Below are positions 37,160 to 49,400 of a DNA stretch of 64,000 nucleotides, one piece after another. The notes under the pieces are model-generated. The model had not been told where the DNA came from, did no database searches, and saw only the letters and a program-made list of their open reading frames with translations. This DNA comes from Drosophila pseudoobscura (lineage: Eukaryota; Arthropoda; Insecta; Diptera; Drosophilidae): the NCBI RefSeq assembly GCF_009870125.1, contig NC_046679.1, positions 24,490,001 to 24,554,000 of the forward strand, written 5' to 3'. The position numbers were made by a program, and so were the translations under genes. Numbering within the stretch: the first letter of the stretch is position 1; the number at the start of each line of letters is the position of its first letter.

Positions 37160-38216
37160 ATAAATTGAATAAAAAACAATGGTATTTTTCGAGTTTTAAA
37201 GAAATAAAAAATAATAAAAGATGTGTTTATTAGCTATTTAGATATAATGCAATTAGAATTTGTTCTAAATCGTTTGTTTAAAGTTAATAGTAATGTGTAT
37301 TAATAATTAAATTGCATTGCTGTTGTTGTTTTTTGTGGTTTTTGTGTTGTGTCTATAAATCTTGTGTAATTATTAAATATTGCTAATTAAAAACAAACTA
37401 AAAACATAATACACATAGGAAGCTACAAAATATGTTTCCATATACTAATGTCTAACACCTTTTTGCAATTGCTCAAGTGTAAGATCCCACATACGCGTAG
37501 AGATCCCAACCGGTGGCTAAGGCTAAGCACTTTAGAAGTGATACGTTCAACAAAGCATTGCTAATTTGTAATTGTTTTTTGTTTTTTTTTTTGCTAAAGC
37601 TGCGCTAAATGCTTAAGTACAATAGATTTTTGTGTAATTTAATTTGTGAATCTATTAATCCATCCATAAGCGAATCACTAAGTGCACTACTTAAATGGTA
37701 AAAAGGCGTTTCGAATTATTGCAACAATTAATGTTCGTATTTGTAAAATTAACAACTAATGGCGGCGTTTTGTTTTGTTGGAGATTGGAAGGGGTTTTCA
37801 GACTAGCAACAAAAACTAATCAAAAGTATAGCACACGAAACTAAAATAATTGGAATGTAGATTAAACATGGTACACAGAACTTTGTGCAGATATTTTGTG
37901 TGTGTTGTAAAATTGTAACAATAATTATAATCATTGCTTTGAGAGATCCATCAAGTGTTATTTCGGAAAGTTAATTAGCTAAAGCAATGCCTTCCAAGCA
38001 CGCGGATGGATCATTGTAAATTTGTATAGAATATGGTGTATAATTGTGATATCCATATGGAAGCGTTGTGCTCTCTCAACTCCATTATGCATTCAAGATA
38101 TGTCCTGTCCGTCAAATTGTTTGTTCCCAGAAAACATTGTTGTTGTTGAAAAAACGCTTAGAAAAATATGTATGTTTCGATGTGTGCTGCTGCTGCTGCT
38201 GCTGTGCTGTGGTGCT
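37160..38216 (-). other. Probable 3' UTR and flank of RASSF8
   Basis: About 1 kb downstream of the RASSF8 stop, AT-rich with GTTGTTGTTTTTTGTGG-type runs (37320-37345). No coding frame is supported. The transcript end could not be placed: several TTTATT strings (AATAAA on the minus strand) are present. Confidence 0.4.
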
Positions 38217-40362
38217 TCAGACCCAAACGCCGTGCGGATTTTTACTAGTCGGTACTGCCGTTTCCAGCTGCCGCGGGGAGCCAATGATTCGACGACTGCT
38301 GCCCTGCTTGTTGGCTTGTCCCTCGAGCAGATGTTTGATCTCCTCTGTGGTGGTCAAAGTCGTCAGACTCTGCAGATTCACCTCCTTCATCTCGTTGACC
38401 AGCTGCTCCACCTGCCGCTTTTTCTCGGCAATGGCATGCTCGATCATCAGCAGCTCCTTCTTCAGGTTATCCGCCGTCTTGTTCGAGGTGTCTGTGTTGT
38501 GCAATGCCTGATCAATTTCGCTCTGTATCCGTTCCATTTCCATCAGGAAATCACGCTCCACCGTTTGCCTAGCCGCCACAAATGAAAATGTTAGATGACA
38601 AATACGTATAAAGGACCCATCCATGTACTCACCGATTGTTCTGCTGCTGCTGTTGCTGCTCCAGCTCTATGTCATCCATCAGCAGGCGCATTTTGTTCTT
38701 ACACTGCAGCAGCTCTGTCTCACAGTTTGCCAATTTGGAGCGCAGCAAGGCGATTTCCGACTTGAGTGTCTTCTCCTGCTGCTTGACCAGTTCATTTTCC
38801 TCCTCCACATATTGTAATGTCTGCAGCTGTTCGCTGCCCTGACGAAAGGTCTGATCGGCCTTGGATATTTCCCTCGAGATGGCCTCCAGCTCATGGGCAT
38901 GATCACGCTCTTTGCTCTCCAAATAAACGATTTCCGTATCAAACTGTTGACAGAGAAAAGACATTTTAGTTGAAATTTATATGTACATATATAATATGTG
39001 TGGTTGTACCTTTTGTAGTTCCATTTGCTGTGCTGTGATTTTCTCTCTCTGAAATTTTATCAACTGCAAAAGATCGTTATATTGCGTGGCTTGGAACATC
39101 ATTGTTTCGCCCTCCTCCATGGATACACTGCCACTGTTATTGTTGTTGTTATTGTGTTGATCGTAGTCGCTGTGAAAGGGATTCGTTGAGGAGGAGGCGT
39201 TGGATATGGTATCGGCGTTGCTGCGTTGGTTCTGGCACATGGGACTGTTCCTGGGTGGCGGTGGATCACGATACGGTGGCGGCACCAGAGCTCCATTTGC
39301 CGATATCGTTGGTATTTGAGTAGTTTGTTTATAAAGCTCGGGTGAGTTGTTATTGTTAATATTGTTATTGTTGTTATTATTGTAGTACATTTCATTGGGG
39401 CTGGCGCGCCGCAGTTCGTTGCTCGATTTGCTTAGCTGGCTATAAATATGCTGATTGCAGCTGTTGTTGTTGTACAAATCATTATAGCCATTGTTGGCCA
39501 CGGCAGCCCGATTGGAGACAGTGCTGCTGCTCATTTCCAAGGGATTCGACAAGGATTTCTCATGCTTAGGCACTATGGGTGCAATGTTATCCAGCAGCGC
39601 CGGCGCCACTTGCTCCTTGGCTGCTTGCGGTGGCGATGGCGAAGGCGTTGCTACCGGTGTGATAATGTGATTCACGGGATTCGGTGGCTGCTGCTGGGGT
39701 ATGCCCTTGACTATCCCAATGTTGTCAAACTGCTTGGCATCGTAGCCCCTGTGGGAAAAAGAGTAAATTATTGTTATTTCATTAAGAGTATCATAAAAAA
39801 AGAAACGCACCCAAAGCTCTTTTTCAATTCCTTTGTCCGGTAGCTGAGTTCCACATTCGATTTTTGTTTTAGCAAGGTCGGTGCTGCCTTCCCGCTGCTG
39901 TTGCTATTGCTATTGTTTGGCCCCAGCGGTTTTTTCGTTGTCATCACAGCATAATTGTTGTTGTTGCTGTTGCTCTGCTGCTGCGTATTCGTTGGCTGCT
40001 GCTGAGCTTTATTCTCCGAACGCTGCAGTATAAATTGCACATCATTTGCATACTCGCCCCATTTGAGTAGCAGCTTCATGGGATTCTCATTGGGAGCCAG
40101 GTGTCTTTCATTATTGCGCCATCGTTCGATCAGCGTGAAGCGCCCCACCTTACCCGTGGCATGGGCCAAGGCAAACACCACATCCTATGACATACACAAA
40201 CACAGAAGACATACATTATTAACAACAAAATACCAATAAGTGGTGGCCAACGAAATAGCTTGCAATTAGCCAGCCAGCAGCACTACATACCTGACACGTA
40301 GTATTCACCGTCACGCCACACACAATCCGCTGGATGCCCTCAACCCAGACTTTCAGCTCCAT
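38217..40362 (-). CDS. RASSF8: Ras-association domain family protein 8
   Basis: An N-terminal RASSF protein; the Drosophila gene has been reported to act with ASPP at adherens junctions in tissue growth and eye patterning. Five exons (40291-40362, 39811-40184, 39010-39748, 38633-38943, 38217-38568) join in frame to 615 residues. The RA domain fills residues 1-82 and starts [17 protein letters not shown], almost as in human RASSF8. The middle is a low-complexity region rich in Asn, Gln, Ser and Pro. From about residue 380 to 570 a long coiled coil runs ([18 protein letters not shown]..., [20 protein letters not shown]..., [20 protein letters not shown]). The terminus SKNPHGVWV mirrors human GIYV and fits a class II PDZ ligand. 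An upstream in-frame ATG exists, but MELKV is the family start. Confidence 0.96.
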
Positions 40363-41500
40363 TCTGGCAACTGATTGTGTTGTCTTTTTCGACGGAACGA
40401 TTATTTCTGTTCGCCGTTTCTTGATTGCCGTTGCCGTCGCTACCAGAAAATTGCTTTCCAGAGAGTGCCGCCGGTCCAACTGGCAGACAGACAGACTGAC
40501 GGGGACTGCTGCTGGCTAGGAGGTGGACTGCTTGCCTGCTAATGATTCCGGGGAGCCGTTGATGCCTGACTGACGTTCGACGTTCTGCTGTCGCGTACCC
40601 AGCCAACCGTGTGTGGTGCACCCAAATAGGGGGTGGAGCTGCCTTTCCACTTTTCCCTGTGCTCGTTGCACGTTCTCTCTCTCTCCCTCTGGTTTGTTCC
40701 CTTTCTTTTGCTTTATGGCGACTTTTCCGATCGCTGCTACTGTCTCTGATTTACTTGCACTTATTTACAACACCAACAACTGGTTTGTTTTCTGTGTATG
40801 CATATGTGTGCAATGTGCATGCGTGTATGTGCGCTGGAAAAATTCTGATTCACTTTTTTAGAAATCTGTTTTTTGGAAGTATTATCTCTTCCGTCAATGC
40901 ATCTCCGCTTTTATTCACTTGCACGCGTGCCCTAGTCGCAATTGTTAGGTAAATTTTGTTTTTTTATGCATTTCTTTAACGAAAAAAAAAAGTAAAAACA
41001 AACGCACGCATTGTTGTTGGCATGCAATTTGGAAACCGATTTCAGCAACTCCTTATAATATTTGTCATTTTGAGACTGCAGGCCGTACGTTCAAGTCCGC
41101 CCTCCGTCAATTTGTAACATTAAAAATTAGTGAAATTTATTTCTTGTTTTCGTCGACGACGCGCTGTTCTTTCCATTTCTAAAAATTTTACATTTTGCTC
41201 AATGTGTTACACGGTAACTACACAGTTGCTACGTATACACAAATTTTCTGAATAAAAGAGGGTATGGACAACAGGCAAAACGGCCCAGTTATGAATTGCA
41301 TGCAAGCTAAAATCCACACCTTTTGCCTAATATACCTTGAAAACCAACATTTTGTCTTCAAGGCATATTGTCCTCACATGGTGAGGTGAGGTGAGCCCGC
41401 TCTCCCGAATCATTTTATCGTTGAATGTATGAGCAGTAGGGAGCCCCAATTTATGTGTATTTAAAAGTAAATCGGAAGACTTTTGTGAATGTGAAAAGCG
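40363..41500. other. RASSF8 5' region and intergenic
   Basis: Holds the RASSF8 leader and promoter, with TC-rich and GT-rich runs at 40672-40690 and 40795-40830 and an A-run at 40981. No protein gene is supported. Confidence 0.45.
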
Positions 41501-41524
41501 TAGCCTGGTTGAATATACCGTAAA

Positions 41525-41585
41525 TGGTCACCCTGATACTCTTTTACTCGATATATACCAGGACGGATCACCTCAGCTATCGATA
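41525..41585 (+). promoter_or_regulatory. Motif-1-like and perfect DRE pair
   Basis: TGGTCACCCTG at 41525-41535 is one base off motif 1 (YGGTCACACTR, the M1BP site), preceded by AATATACCG. A perfect TATCGATA lies at 41578-41585. This combination is typical of Drosophila TATA-less promoters and sits about 150-200 bp before the small open frame at 41730. Confidence 0.5.
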
Positions 41586-41729
41586 TAGAAACTTATCGGA
41601 AATACTGATCTTTTCGAAACGGTCATTGGCTCTTCTTGCTCTCTTCAAATCGGTAAAGGCGCTCTTTTTCCCTCTATTTGGATCGACTTATGGTGATAAT
41701 AGGAACTGCATTTCCCAACCATTAAATAG

Positions 41730-41975
41730 ATGTACCCACCGGGAAATGTATGTACGTTCCTATTCAGGAGGTGGACATTGGATGGTATACCATTCAGGCT
41801 GGGCCATTTTAAAAAGCTGGAGACGTTCGGACAGTCGCTAAGGGTGAATATGCCGCACGTATTCAGGAATATTAACACGAGCTTTCCGGACATTCTGTCG
41901 CATCCGTTTCCTGCCATCATACTATTCATCAGGGTACTTGCCATGTTGGTCCATTTAACAGAGCCCAGGGACTAG
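41730..41975 (+). CDS. Possible small protein gene, 81 residues
   Basis: An ATG frame of 81 residues (MYPPGNVCTFLFRRWTLDGI..., ending VHLTEPRD) within the duplicated block. It is basic and has one hydrophobic helix near its end (PAIILFIRVLAMLV). Support: a DRE/motif-1 promoter-like region upstream; most base differences from copy A at 12014-12139 leave the frame readable; and the remaining frame in copy A stops at the same TAG. Against: it is short, no family is recognised, and the true start could be in an upstream exon. An ATATAATATA stretch near 42030, where copy A has AATAAA at 12199, may hold the poly(A) signal. Confidence 0.35.
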   Translation: MYPPGNVCTFLFRRWTLDGIPFRLGHFKKLETFGQSLRVNMPHVFRNINTSFPDILSHPFPAIILFIRVLAMLVHLTEPRD

Positions 41976-42777
41976 TATTCAAAGTAGTACTGATAAGTTA
42001 GTTTTAATATGTATTTGATATACAAAACATATAATATATCCATATAAACTTATTTGTTTTAAATATTTCGGCCATATAACATCAACAACCAATTCGTCAG
42101 TATATTAACGGTGTATTTTTAAAATGATACGGTTTATTTTGGTATATTTTTGAGGGTCAGACCGTATATTTCACCGTATTTTCTGATTGTCTTGCCATCA
42201 CACACCTTGCCAATTTTATACCTTTCATAGAATTTTCTAGTATTTACCAATATATTTTAAGACGCGATGAGTCCAACCGCTTAGAGCATCGAATACTAAT
42301 TCTTGATCAGCATCGAATTCCTGATCGTTTGCCATCAAAATCTCAATTTTTTCAAAAATGTCGAAAAAAAGGCATGTCAAAAAGTGGATAACGGAGGTTT
42401 TTCACTCTGGCGCTTCCATGGGGTTTATATAAAAAAAAAAACGGGCAAAATATTTTTCCAGGTGTCGCTTTTGGTAATTACATAAAATGTAGTTAATATG
42501 TAGCAAATGAGTAGTTAATGTGTAGTTACCATGTATGGTAACAAATTGTTGTTGACCGGTTTTTCTAAAACCATATTTTATAAGAAATGCAATAAAGATG
42601 AAAACACAATTTGAACCAGTCGTGTAGAAAATACATTTAATAGTAAGATAAAATTATGTTTTCAGACCTGAGGGTTCTAGCTAACTAGTAATATCCAACC
42701 GAACACAAAAGTCGAGGAATATGATAGAATTATGAATACAAATAATTTGTCAGTATATTTTTGGTATGTTTTTAAAC
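41784..42777 (+). repeat. 1-kb duplicated block, copy B (upstream of tankyrase)
   Basis: Direct-orientation partner of 11949-12990, about 30 kb away. Its right end stops at TATGTTTTTAAA, right before the tankyrase leader region. The small protein frame is intact here. Deletions relative to copy A include a segment near 42282 and one near 42540. No target-site duplication or terminal inverted repeat is visible. Confidence 0.85.
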
Positions 42778-43414
42778 TGTGACACAGCACACACAAGCAC
42801 AGTGAACACAGTGCGGTGCCGACGGACGCTCAAAATCTGGCAGCACTGCAATGGTCGCGATTGCGGAGTAGAGTAAATTAATTAGAAATTAAAAATCGTC
42901 GCCCGTGCTAGCAAGCAGTGCATTTAGAGGCTCCCAGCCAACAACACAGCCAAAAAATCTGGCCCAAACGGCAACTGCAGCACCCCCGCGCGACCATAAA
43001 CAGCAATCAGACACGCATTTCTATTGATTTTGGTTGCATTTGTGCATTAAATATTAAACAAAAGCAAGAGGAGGTGGGTGCGTGGCAGCCTGGCGAATTG
43101 TTGCTCCTGTTTTTCCCCCACTCAGTGCCAAGTGATCTCGTCACCATGGAGCCCAGCAGCGTCGACGCGTTCAGGTGGAAGTAGTAGTGAAGTAGTTGCA
43201 GCCGAGCAGCAGCTGTCTGTCTTTCTGCGGGAGGAGAAGAAACACACAAAAAGCTAACGAAATTTGTTGTTCCCATCCCCTCATTGTTGGTGTTGGTGGG
43301 GTGCGGTGTGTGTGTGTGTGTGGTGACAGTGTGCCAGTGTGCCAGTGTATGTGCGTGTAAACAAATAAGAAGTTCACTGGTGGAAAAGATAGTAGAGCGC
43401 AGCAAGCAGCAACA
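42778..43414 (+). promoter_or_regulatory. Tankyrase promoter and leader
   Basis: GC-richer than its surroundings. GGCAGCACTGCAA at 42839 resembles housekeeping motif 7. The leader contains a GTGTGTGTG run near 43305-43322 and several short upstream ATGs. The ATG at 43415 has a good CAACAATGG context. No TATA box is seen. Confidence 0.45.
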
Positions 43415-46400
43415 ATGGCCAACAGTCGGAGTCGCGCCATACTAAATGTTAATCTCGATACGGTCATGGCCAACGATCCGTTGCGTGAGCTTTTCGAGGC
43501 CTGCAAGACGGGGGAAATAGCCAAAGTGAAGAAGCTGATAACGCCACAGACCGTAAACGCCCGGGACACGGCGGGACGCAAATCCACGCCATTGCATTTT
43601 GCAGCTGGTAAGTCAAAGGATTTTCTAAAGACAGAGACTTATCCCCCCCTAGCCACCAAACAACATGAATCATATACGAATTATGTGCCATGCTAAAAAC
43701 AACATTCATTTGCACTCCTTGAGGGAAGGTTGAAGGACTCGCACTCACCACCCCCCAGCCCCACACACATGCATTTGCTGCTGGTGTGTGGCCTTGAGCT
43801 ACTTGCGCTTTGGGTGTGACGGACAGACGCACGGACGGGCGGGCGTCATTGTCGTCGTTCTCTCTCAGTCGTCGTCCGTCGGGTGTTCCAATGGCGTCGA
43901 GAGTTGACCTAGTTTTCCCCATTCTGTTCTTTCGGGCTGGTTTCCGGAACCGCGTATAGCCTCGACACTCTCTCTCTATCTCTTGGTTCCCCCCTCTCTC
44001 TCTCTCTCTCTCCCTGGATGTGTTAGTGTGCGTGTTGCATTTTAACATTTTCTATTTACAAAAAAAACAATGCATAACAGATAACATTTCAGGGTAACGA
44101 ACATTTGTATACCCTGGCAGTAAAAGTCTGAAATCGTGTAAAAAATTGTGCAATAAACCTACAAAACTTTCGTACAGCAGCTCTGTTCTTTAGTCTCTGA
44201 TTTGGATACATTTGTGGTTAATAAAATACACAATTTATAAGGGTTAACTAACCATTGAAACAAGAATATAGGTAAAAACCGTCACTAAGTACATATAAGG
44301 ACGTATTGGCTTACACAAAATAAAGTTCTTCCCCCGAGGGTTTTTTAATTTACGTTTTAGACGTGTCTCGATCTGGAAATGTACAGGTAAAAGTTATAGG
44401 CAAGTTGTTGGCATAGCAATTTAGTAAACTTAAGCATACTGTATTCAAATAATCTTAATAATCTTAATCCGCCCATCGCATCAGTTGTTTAGTGCTCTGC
44501 AGGGACATGTTTATCGAAGTTTCGATGATTTTCTGGTAATTTTAATGAAAGTTTAACATAATTTCCACATGGAAATGACTTTCTTTCGCGTAATTTCCTT
44601 CGAATTATTCTCAAGTTTATGTGTCATTATGGCCTGCAACTGAATGGCGTTTGTTAGACAGATTGTTTTTCATTCATTCGGTTAATCCCATCCCTTCCCA
44701 TCCTTCTGGAATATCCTCAGAGGTTCGTCCTTCTGTTGCACGTAACAAACAATGGTTAAAAATAGCCATACCCTCTGCAAAGGTTTAAAAATATTGCATA
44801 CATACGTATATACAGGCTGCACGCTGATGGTGGGGTGACAGTGACAGGGACAGGCTGTGGGGCTTTGGGGGGCTTTGGGGGTGGCATGAGGTAAGTTAGG
44901 GGCAGGACGACTTGTTGTGGCTGCTGCTCGCGCTGGCGCTCGCGCTGCATGCGCCATCCTGCTGACGTCTTTGTGGCCCAATATTTTTGCGTCTTTTGTT
45001 GTGACTTTGGCCTAGTTAGCGTTTTCATATAATACATTGCAGTCTTATTGTCTATCTGTCTGACTGCCTGACTGTCTGTCCACGCAGCAGCAGCATCCAA
45101 AAGAAATGGAAATAGAAATCATCATTTGAAAGAGAGCCCCCGTTTTATATTTTTACTTAACCCTTTCACTTGACAACGACCGACGCCCCTTGCATATCAA
45201 TTTGGCTTTTGGTGACTTCTTTTTTATACTTTTTACTTAACCATACATACTCGTACAATACATATACCACACATTTATTTTTCACCATTCGTCGCTCGCT
45301 TTATTATCTCGTGGTCTACCCATGATTCATTCGTCGGGGGGTCTTTCTTTCTAAACTGGTTTCCCTCTACTTATTATTACTTTTCCGTCTGCCTCTTTTT
45401 TCGCCCGTCTACCATTTGTCACGTTCTGTGCACAAAAGTGAGATCTTCAAGTGGTCTCTGGCCTGGTGTTGCTTTGCTCTTTTGTTGTGCATACTACTAA
45501 GTACTCCTAAGTTTTGTCTTGTGTTCACCTTTTCTTCAAATATTACTGGCAAAATGTTTGATCGAAACTTATCAATATATCGTACATACCTGTTGCTCGA
45601 GAGGCGACGTTCTTCGTACTTCCCTGGTAATCGTCGTGACAATTTATACAGCTTTTGTTTTGCTTTTTTCTTCAATCAACAGAAGCAATCCCGTTATTTT
45701 TTTTTATCAGCGTTTTGGCAGTGCACCGCTATCTTTTATTTGCGCCTAGCTTTTGCTTGTGTGTGTGAAGAAGAAGGTGTGTGCGTATGTATATGTATAA
45801 CTACATATATGACACTTACTTAAAATTCTACTTATTAAAGCAGAGGTTGGCACGGCCTTGATTCCACCTGTGAGAAGCTTGTCCTACTGTTGTCTCCCAT
45901 TGCTTCGAGATTGCTTTTCGACAAGCAACGCCAGCCAGACGCACAGGCGAATAGTGGAAAAGAGGTGGCCCGAGGATGCAAAAACAAAATACATGCTGGG
46001 CGTGGTCGCAGACGGTGATCGTTTTCGGGCCCGAGCGACAGAGCGCACTAGAAGCTAAACCCCGAGCAGGCGAAAACTAAAATCATGTCGTGTGCGTGAC
46101 GGACTGCTCCCATGTTCAGCTCCTACAAAATAATACCCCTGTTCCTCTAGTAGAAATGGTGATTCCTCACTCTTCCAATGATGCGAAGGGTGTAGACTGG
46201 GTGTACAAATTTTCACATAAGCGAACGGAAACTTTGGATGCAAAATCCTAGGGAAGTAGGAATTAAATAGGTTGTGCATTTTCCACTGCTTGCAAGAGCA
46301 AGGACTACTCTTGATAATTCTGTGTTTTCTTGGTACCTCTTATCAAGTAGAAGGTTCTGTCTTTGCTTGGATATACTCTCACGCCCTACAGCGTCAAGGG

Positions 46401-49400
46401 ATAGCAATGCAGAAATCTGGTAATATAGGTGCTACGATTCTAATCTTCTCCTAAGCTAATAGCTAATTGCTTATGTATCCTTAGTCCATGGTCCATAGTC
46501 TTTTGCCGTAGCCTTTTATATAAAAATATACAAATTCTGCCTCATAAATTTGTATGATATTAAGGGGGGTGATATTAAGTATGTCCCATAAGTTCAGGTA
46601 TCATGTGTCATATCATATAACAGTTGTTGTTTACACATCTGTTTTGTTTAGTGCAAAGAATACATGGAATTCCTCTATCTGTATAACCATTTAAACAGAG
46701 CATTGTACTCCAGAAACATAATTCTGTTTTGGAAATTTCCATTTCATTCTATCCCAAGAAGGGTATTCTCTCGGTAACCTTAATGCCATCAAAGTAAGTA
46801 AAGTAAACATGAAACTTTCCGTTTTTGCGGAATGATAATAAAGTCCGTAAACCAGCTGAGACCGACCTTCCCCGCATCGTATCTTGGTTCGTCGTTATAA
46901 AGTATTTTATTGTTAGCCCCTCAAAAAATTAAAACAAATTAACCTTCGGGTTTGAGCACTTGCAAATGATACTCGTATCTAGAGCTGTGGTACGCCTCAA
47001 GGATCTCTCATGCTTTTTAATGCACAAAGCAAGAGCCATTCAACAGTGCAACAGTTGAAGTTTTCCATTCTATTAATTTTTAATGCAAAACTTTCGTAAC
47101 TAAAAAAGTGAACGGCAGAAATGTTTCGCAAACTATCGTACTCTTTTTTTTTCGGTGGGTGGGTGGCTCTGGCTTTGAGGAGTGGGGAAGGCTTTTGTTT
47201 GGGCAGAGATTTGTAATTGGTTTCGGTTCTCTGTTTGCTGTTTGCTGTTCATTAAAACTTTTGCCAAAGAGCGTAATACATATCTGTATGACGGAATGGC
47301 GGAACTAAAATTTAAGATGACTCAGAGATCAAAGATTAACCGCATAGCCCCAACCAACCACACGCGCAAGATAATGGAATATATATGTTGATATGTACGT
47401 AGGATGGAAGATGTCAATGGAAGATACACATTATGTACATACGGGTATCAACGAATTACCATCCGGCCATCCGGTAATATCTCGCTCACTCCGCCAGGGG
47501 GCGCACATTGCAATGAATGGAAAAGTGTTGGAGAGAGCGCTAGGGTCAGACCACGGAAATGCCCAATATTATTTGTATTGAGTGTACAATTTCCAAATTA
47601 ACCTTCAAGTGTCAATTAATTCTTAAACCCCTTTTCTGCGATAAAATTGGTTTTCCTGCCTCTAATTTGACTATAAGATTTCATAGACCGCACAGACAAG
47701 GCCAAAAGAACGCGGGCATCCAAGCTAAACCCCTTCTCTACCCTCACTTTTAGGGCTTGCCCGACCCCCAAACAAAGAAAGTAAAAGAGAAAAAAAAGAC
47801 ACTCATTTAATTATTATTTCATTTCCTGTTCCCGTGTCTTCCGCCTTAGGCTATGGACGCCGCGAGGTCGTTGAGTTTCTGCTGAACAGCGGCGCCTCCA
47901 TCCAGGCCTGTGACGAGGGCGGCCTGCATCCGCTGCACAATTGCTGCTCCTTTGGCCACGCGGAGGTGGTGCGTCTGCTGCTGAAGGCGGGCGCCAGTCC
48001 GAACACCACCGACAACTGGAACTACACGCCGCTGCATGAGGCGGCCAGCAAGGGGAAGGTGGACGTGTGCCTGGCCCTGCTGCAGCACGGAGCGAATCAC
48101 ACGATACGCAATTCGGAGCAGAAGACGCCCCTGGAGCTGGCGGACGATGCCACGCGGCCGGTCCTAACCGGAGAGTATCGCAAGGACGAGCTCCTCGAGG
48201 CTGCCCGATCGGGTGCCGAGGACCGATTGCTGGCGCTGCTCACGCCGCTGAATGTCAACTGTCATGCCAGCGATGGACGCCGCTCGACGCCCCTGCATCT
48301 GGCGGCGGGCTACAATCGCATTGGAATTGTGGAAATCCTCCTGGCCAACGGCGCCGATGTGCATGCGAAGGACAAGGGTGGACTGGTGCCGCTGCACAAT
48401 GCCTGCTCCTACGGGCACTTCGATGTGACCAAGCTGCTCATCCAGGCGGGGGCCAATGTGAATGCCAATGATCTGTGGGCCTTCACGCCGCTGCATGAGG
48501 CAGCCTCCAAGAGCCGTGTGGAGGTGTGCAGCCTCCTGCTGAGCCGCGGCGCTGATCCCACGCTACTCAACTGCCACAGCAAGTCGGCCATGGATGCGGC
48601 ACCAACGCGAGAGCTGCGTGAAAGGATTGCCTGTGAGTATTACTCGGATAAAAGATATCCCCTTATTCTAATCCTGATCGTCCTTTCAGTTGAATACAAG
48701 GGCCACTGTCTGTTGGATGCCTGCCGCAAATGCGATGTGTCGCGTGCCAAAAAGCTCGTTTGCGCCGAAATCGTCAACTTTGTGCATCCGTATACGGGTG
48801 ATACGCCGCTCCATCTGGCCGTGGTCTGCCTGGATGGAAAGCGAAAGCAGCTAATGGAGCTGCTGGCGCGCAAGGGAGCCCTGCTCAACGAGAAGAACAA
48901 GGCCTTCCTCACGCCACTGCATATGGCCTCGGAGCTGCTGCACTACGATGCCATGGAAACGCTGCTCAAGCAGGGGGCCAAGGTGAACGCACTGGACAGT
49001 CTCGGTCAGACGCCGCTGCATCGATGTGCCCGGGACGAGCAGGCTGTCCGACTGCTCTTGTCCTATGCGGTGGACACGAACATTGTTTCGCTGGAGGGAC
49101 TCACTGCCGCCCAGCTGGCCTCGGACAGCGTGCTGAAGCTGCTCCAGAATCCACCGGACAGCGAGACGCATCTGCTGGACGCTGCAAAGGCCGGGGATCT
49201 GGATACTGTGCGCCGGATTGTCCTGAATAATCCACACACTGTCAATTGCCGTGATCTAGACGGCAGGCATTCGACTCCTCTGCACTTTGCTGCTGGCTTC
49301 AACCGCGTGCCTGTCGTACAGTTTCTGCTGGAACACGGGGCCGAGGTGTATGCCGCGGATAAGGGCGGGCTGGTGCCCCTCCACAATGCCTGCTCCTATG

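Noticed and set aside
38022-38585. Leu-rich 187-codon plus-strand frame
   Set aside because: Antisense to the RASSF8 coiled coil; Leu codons arise from the complement of Gln/Glu/Lys codons.
41075-41110. GTTCAAGTCC, another tRNA-like T-arm
   Set aside because: No complementary acceptor stem upstream and no A-box at the right distance.
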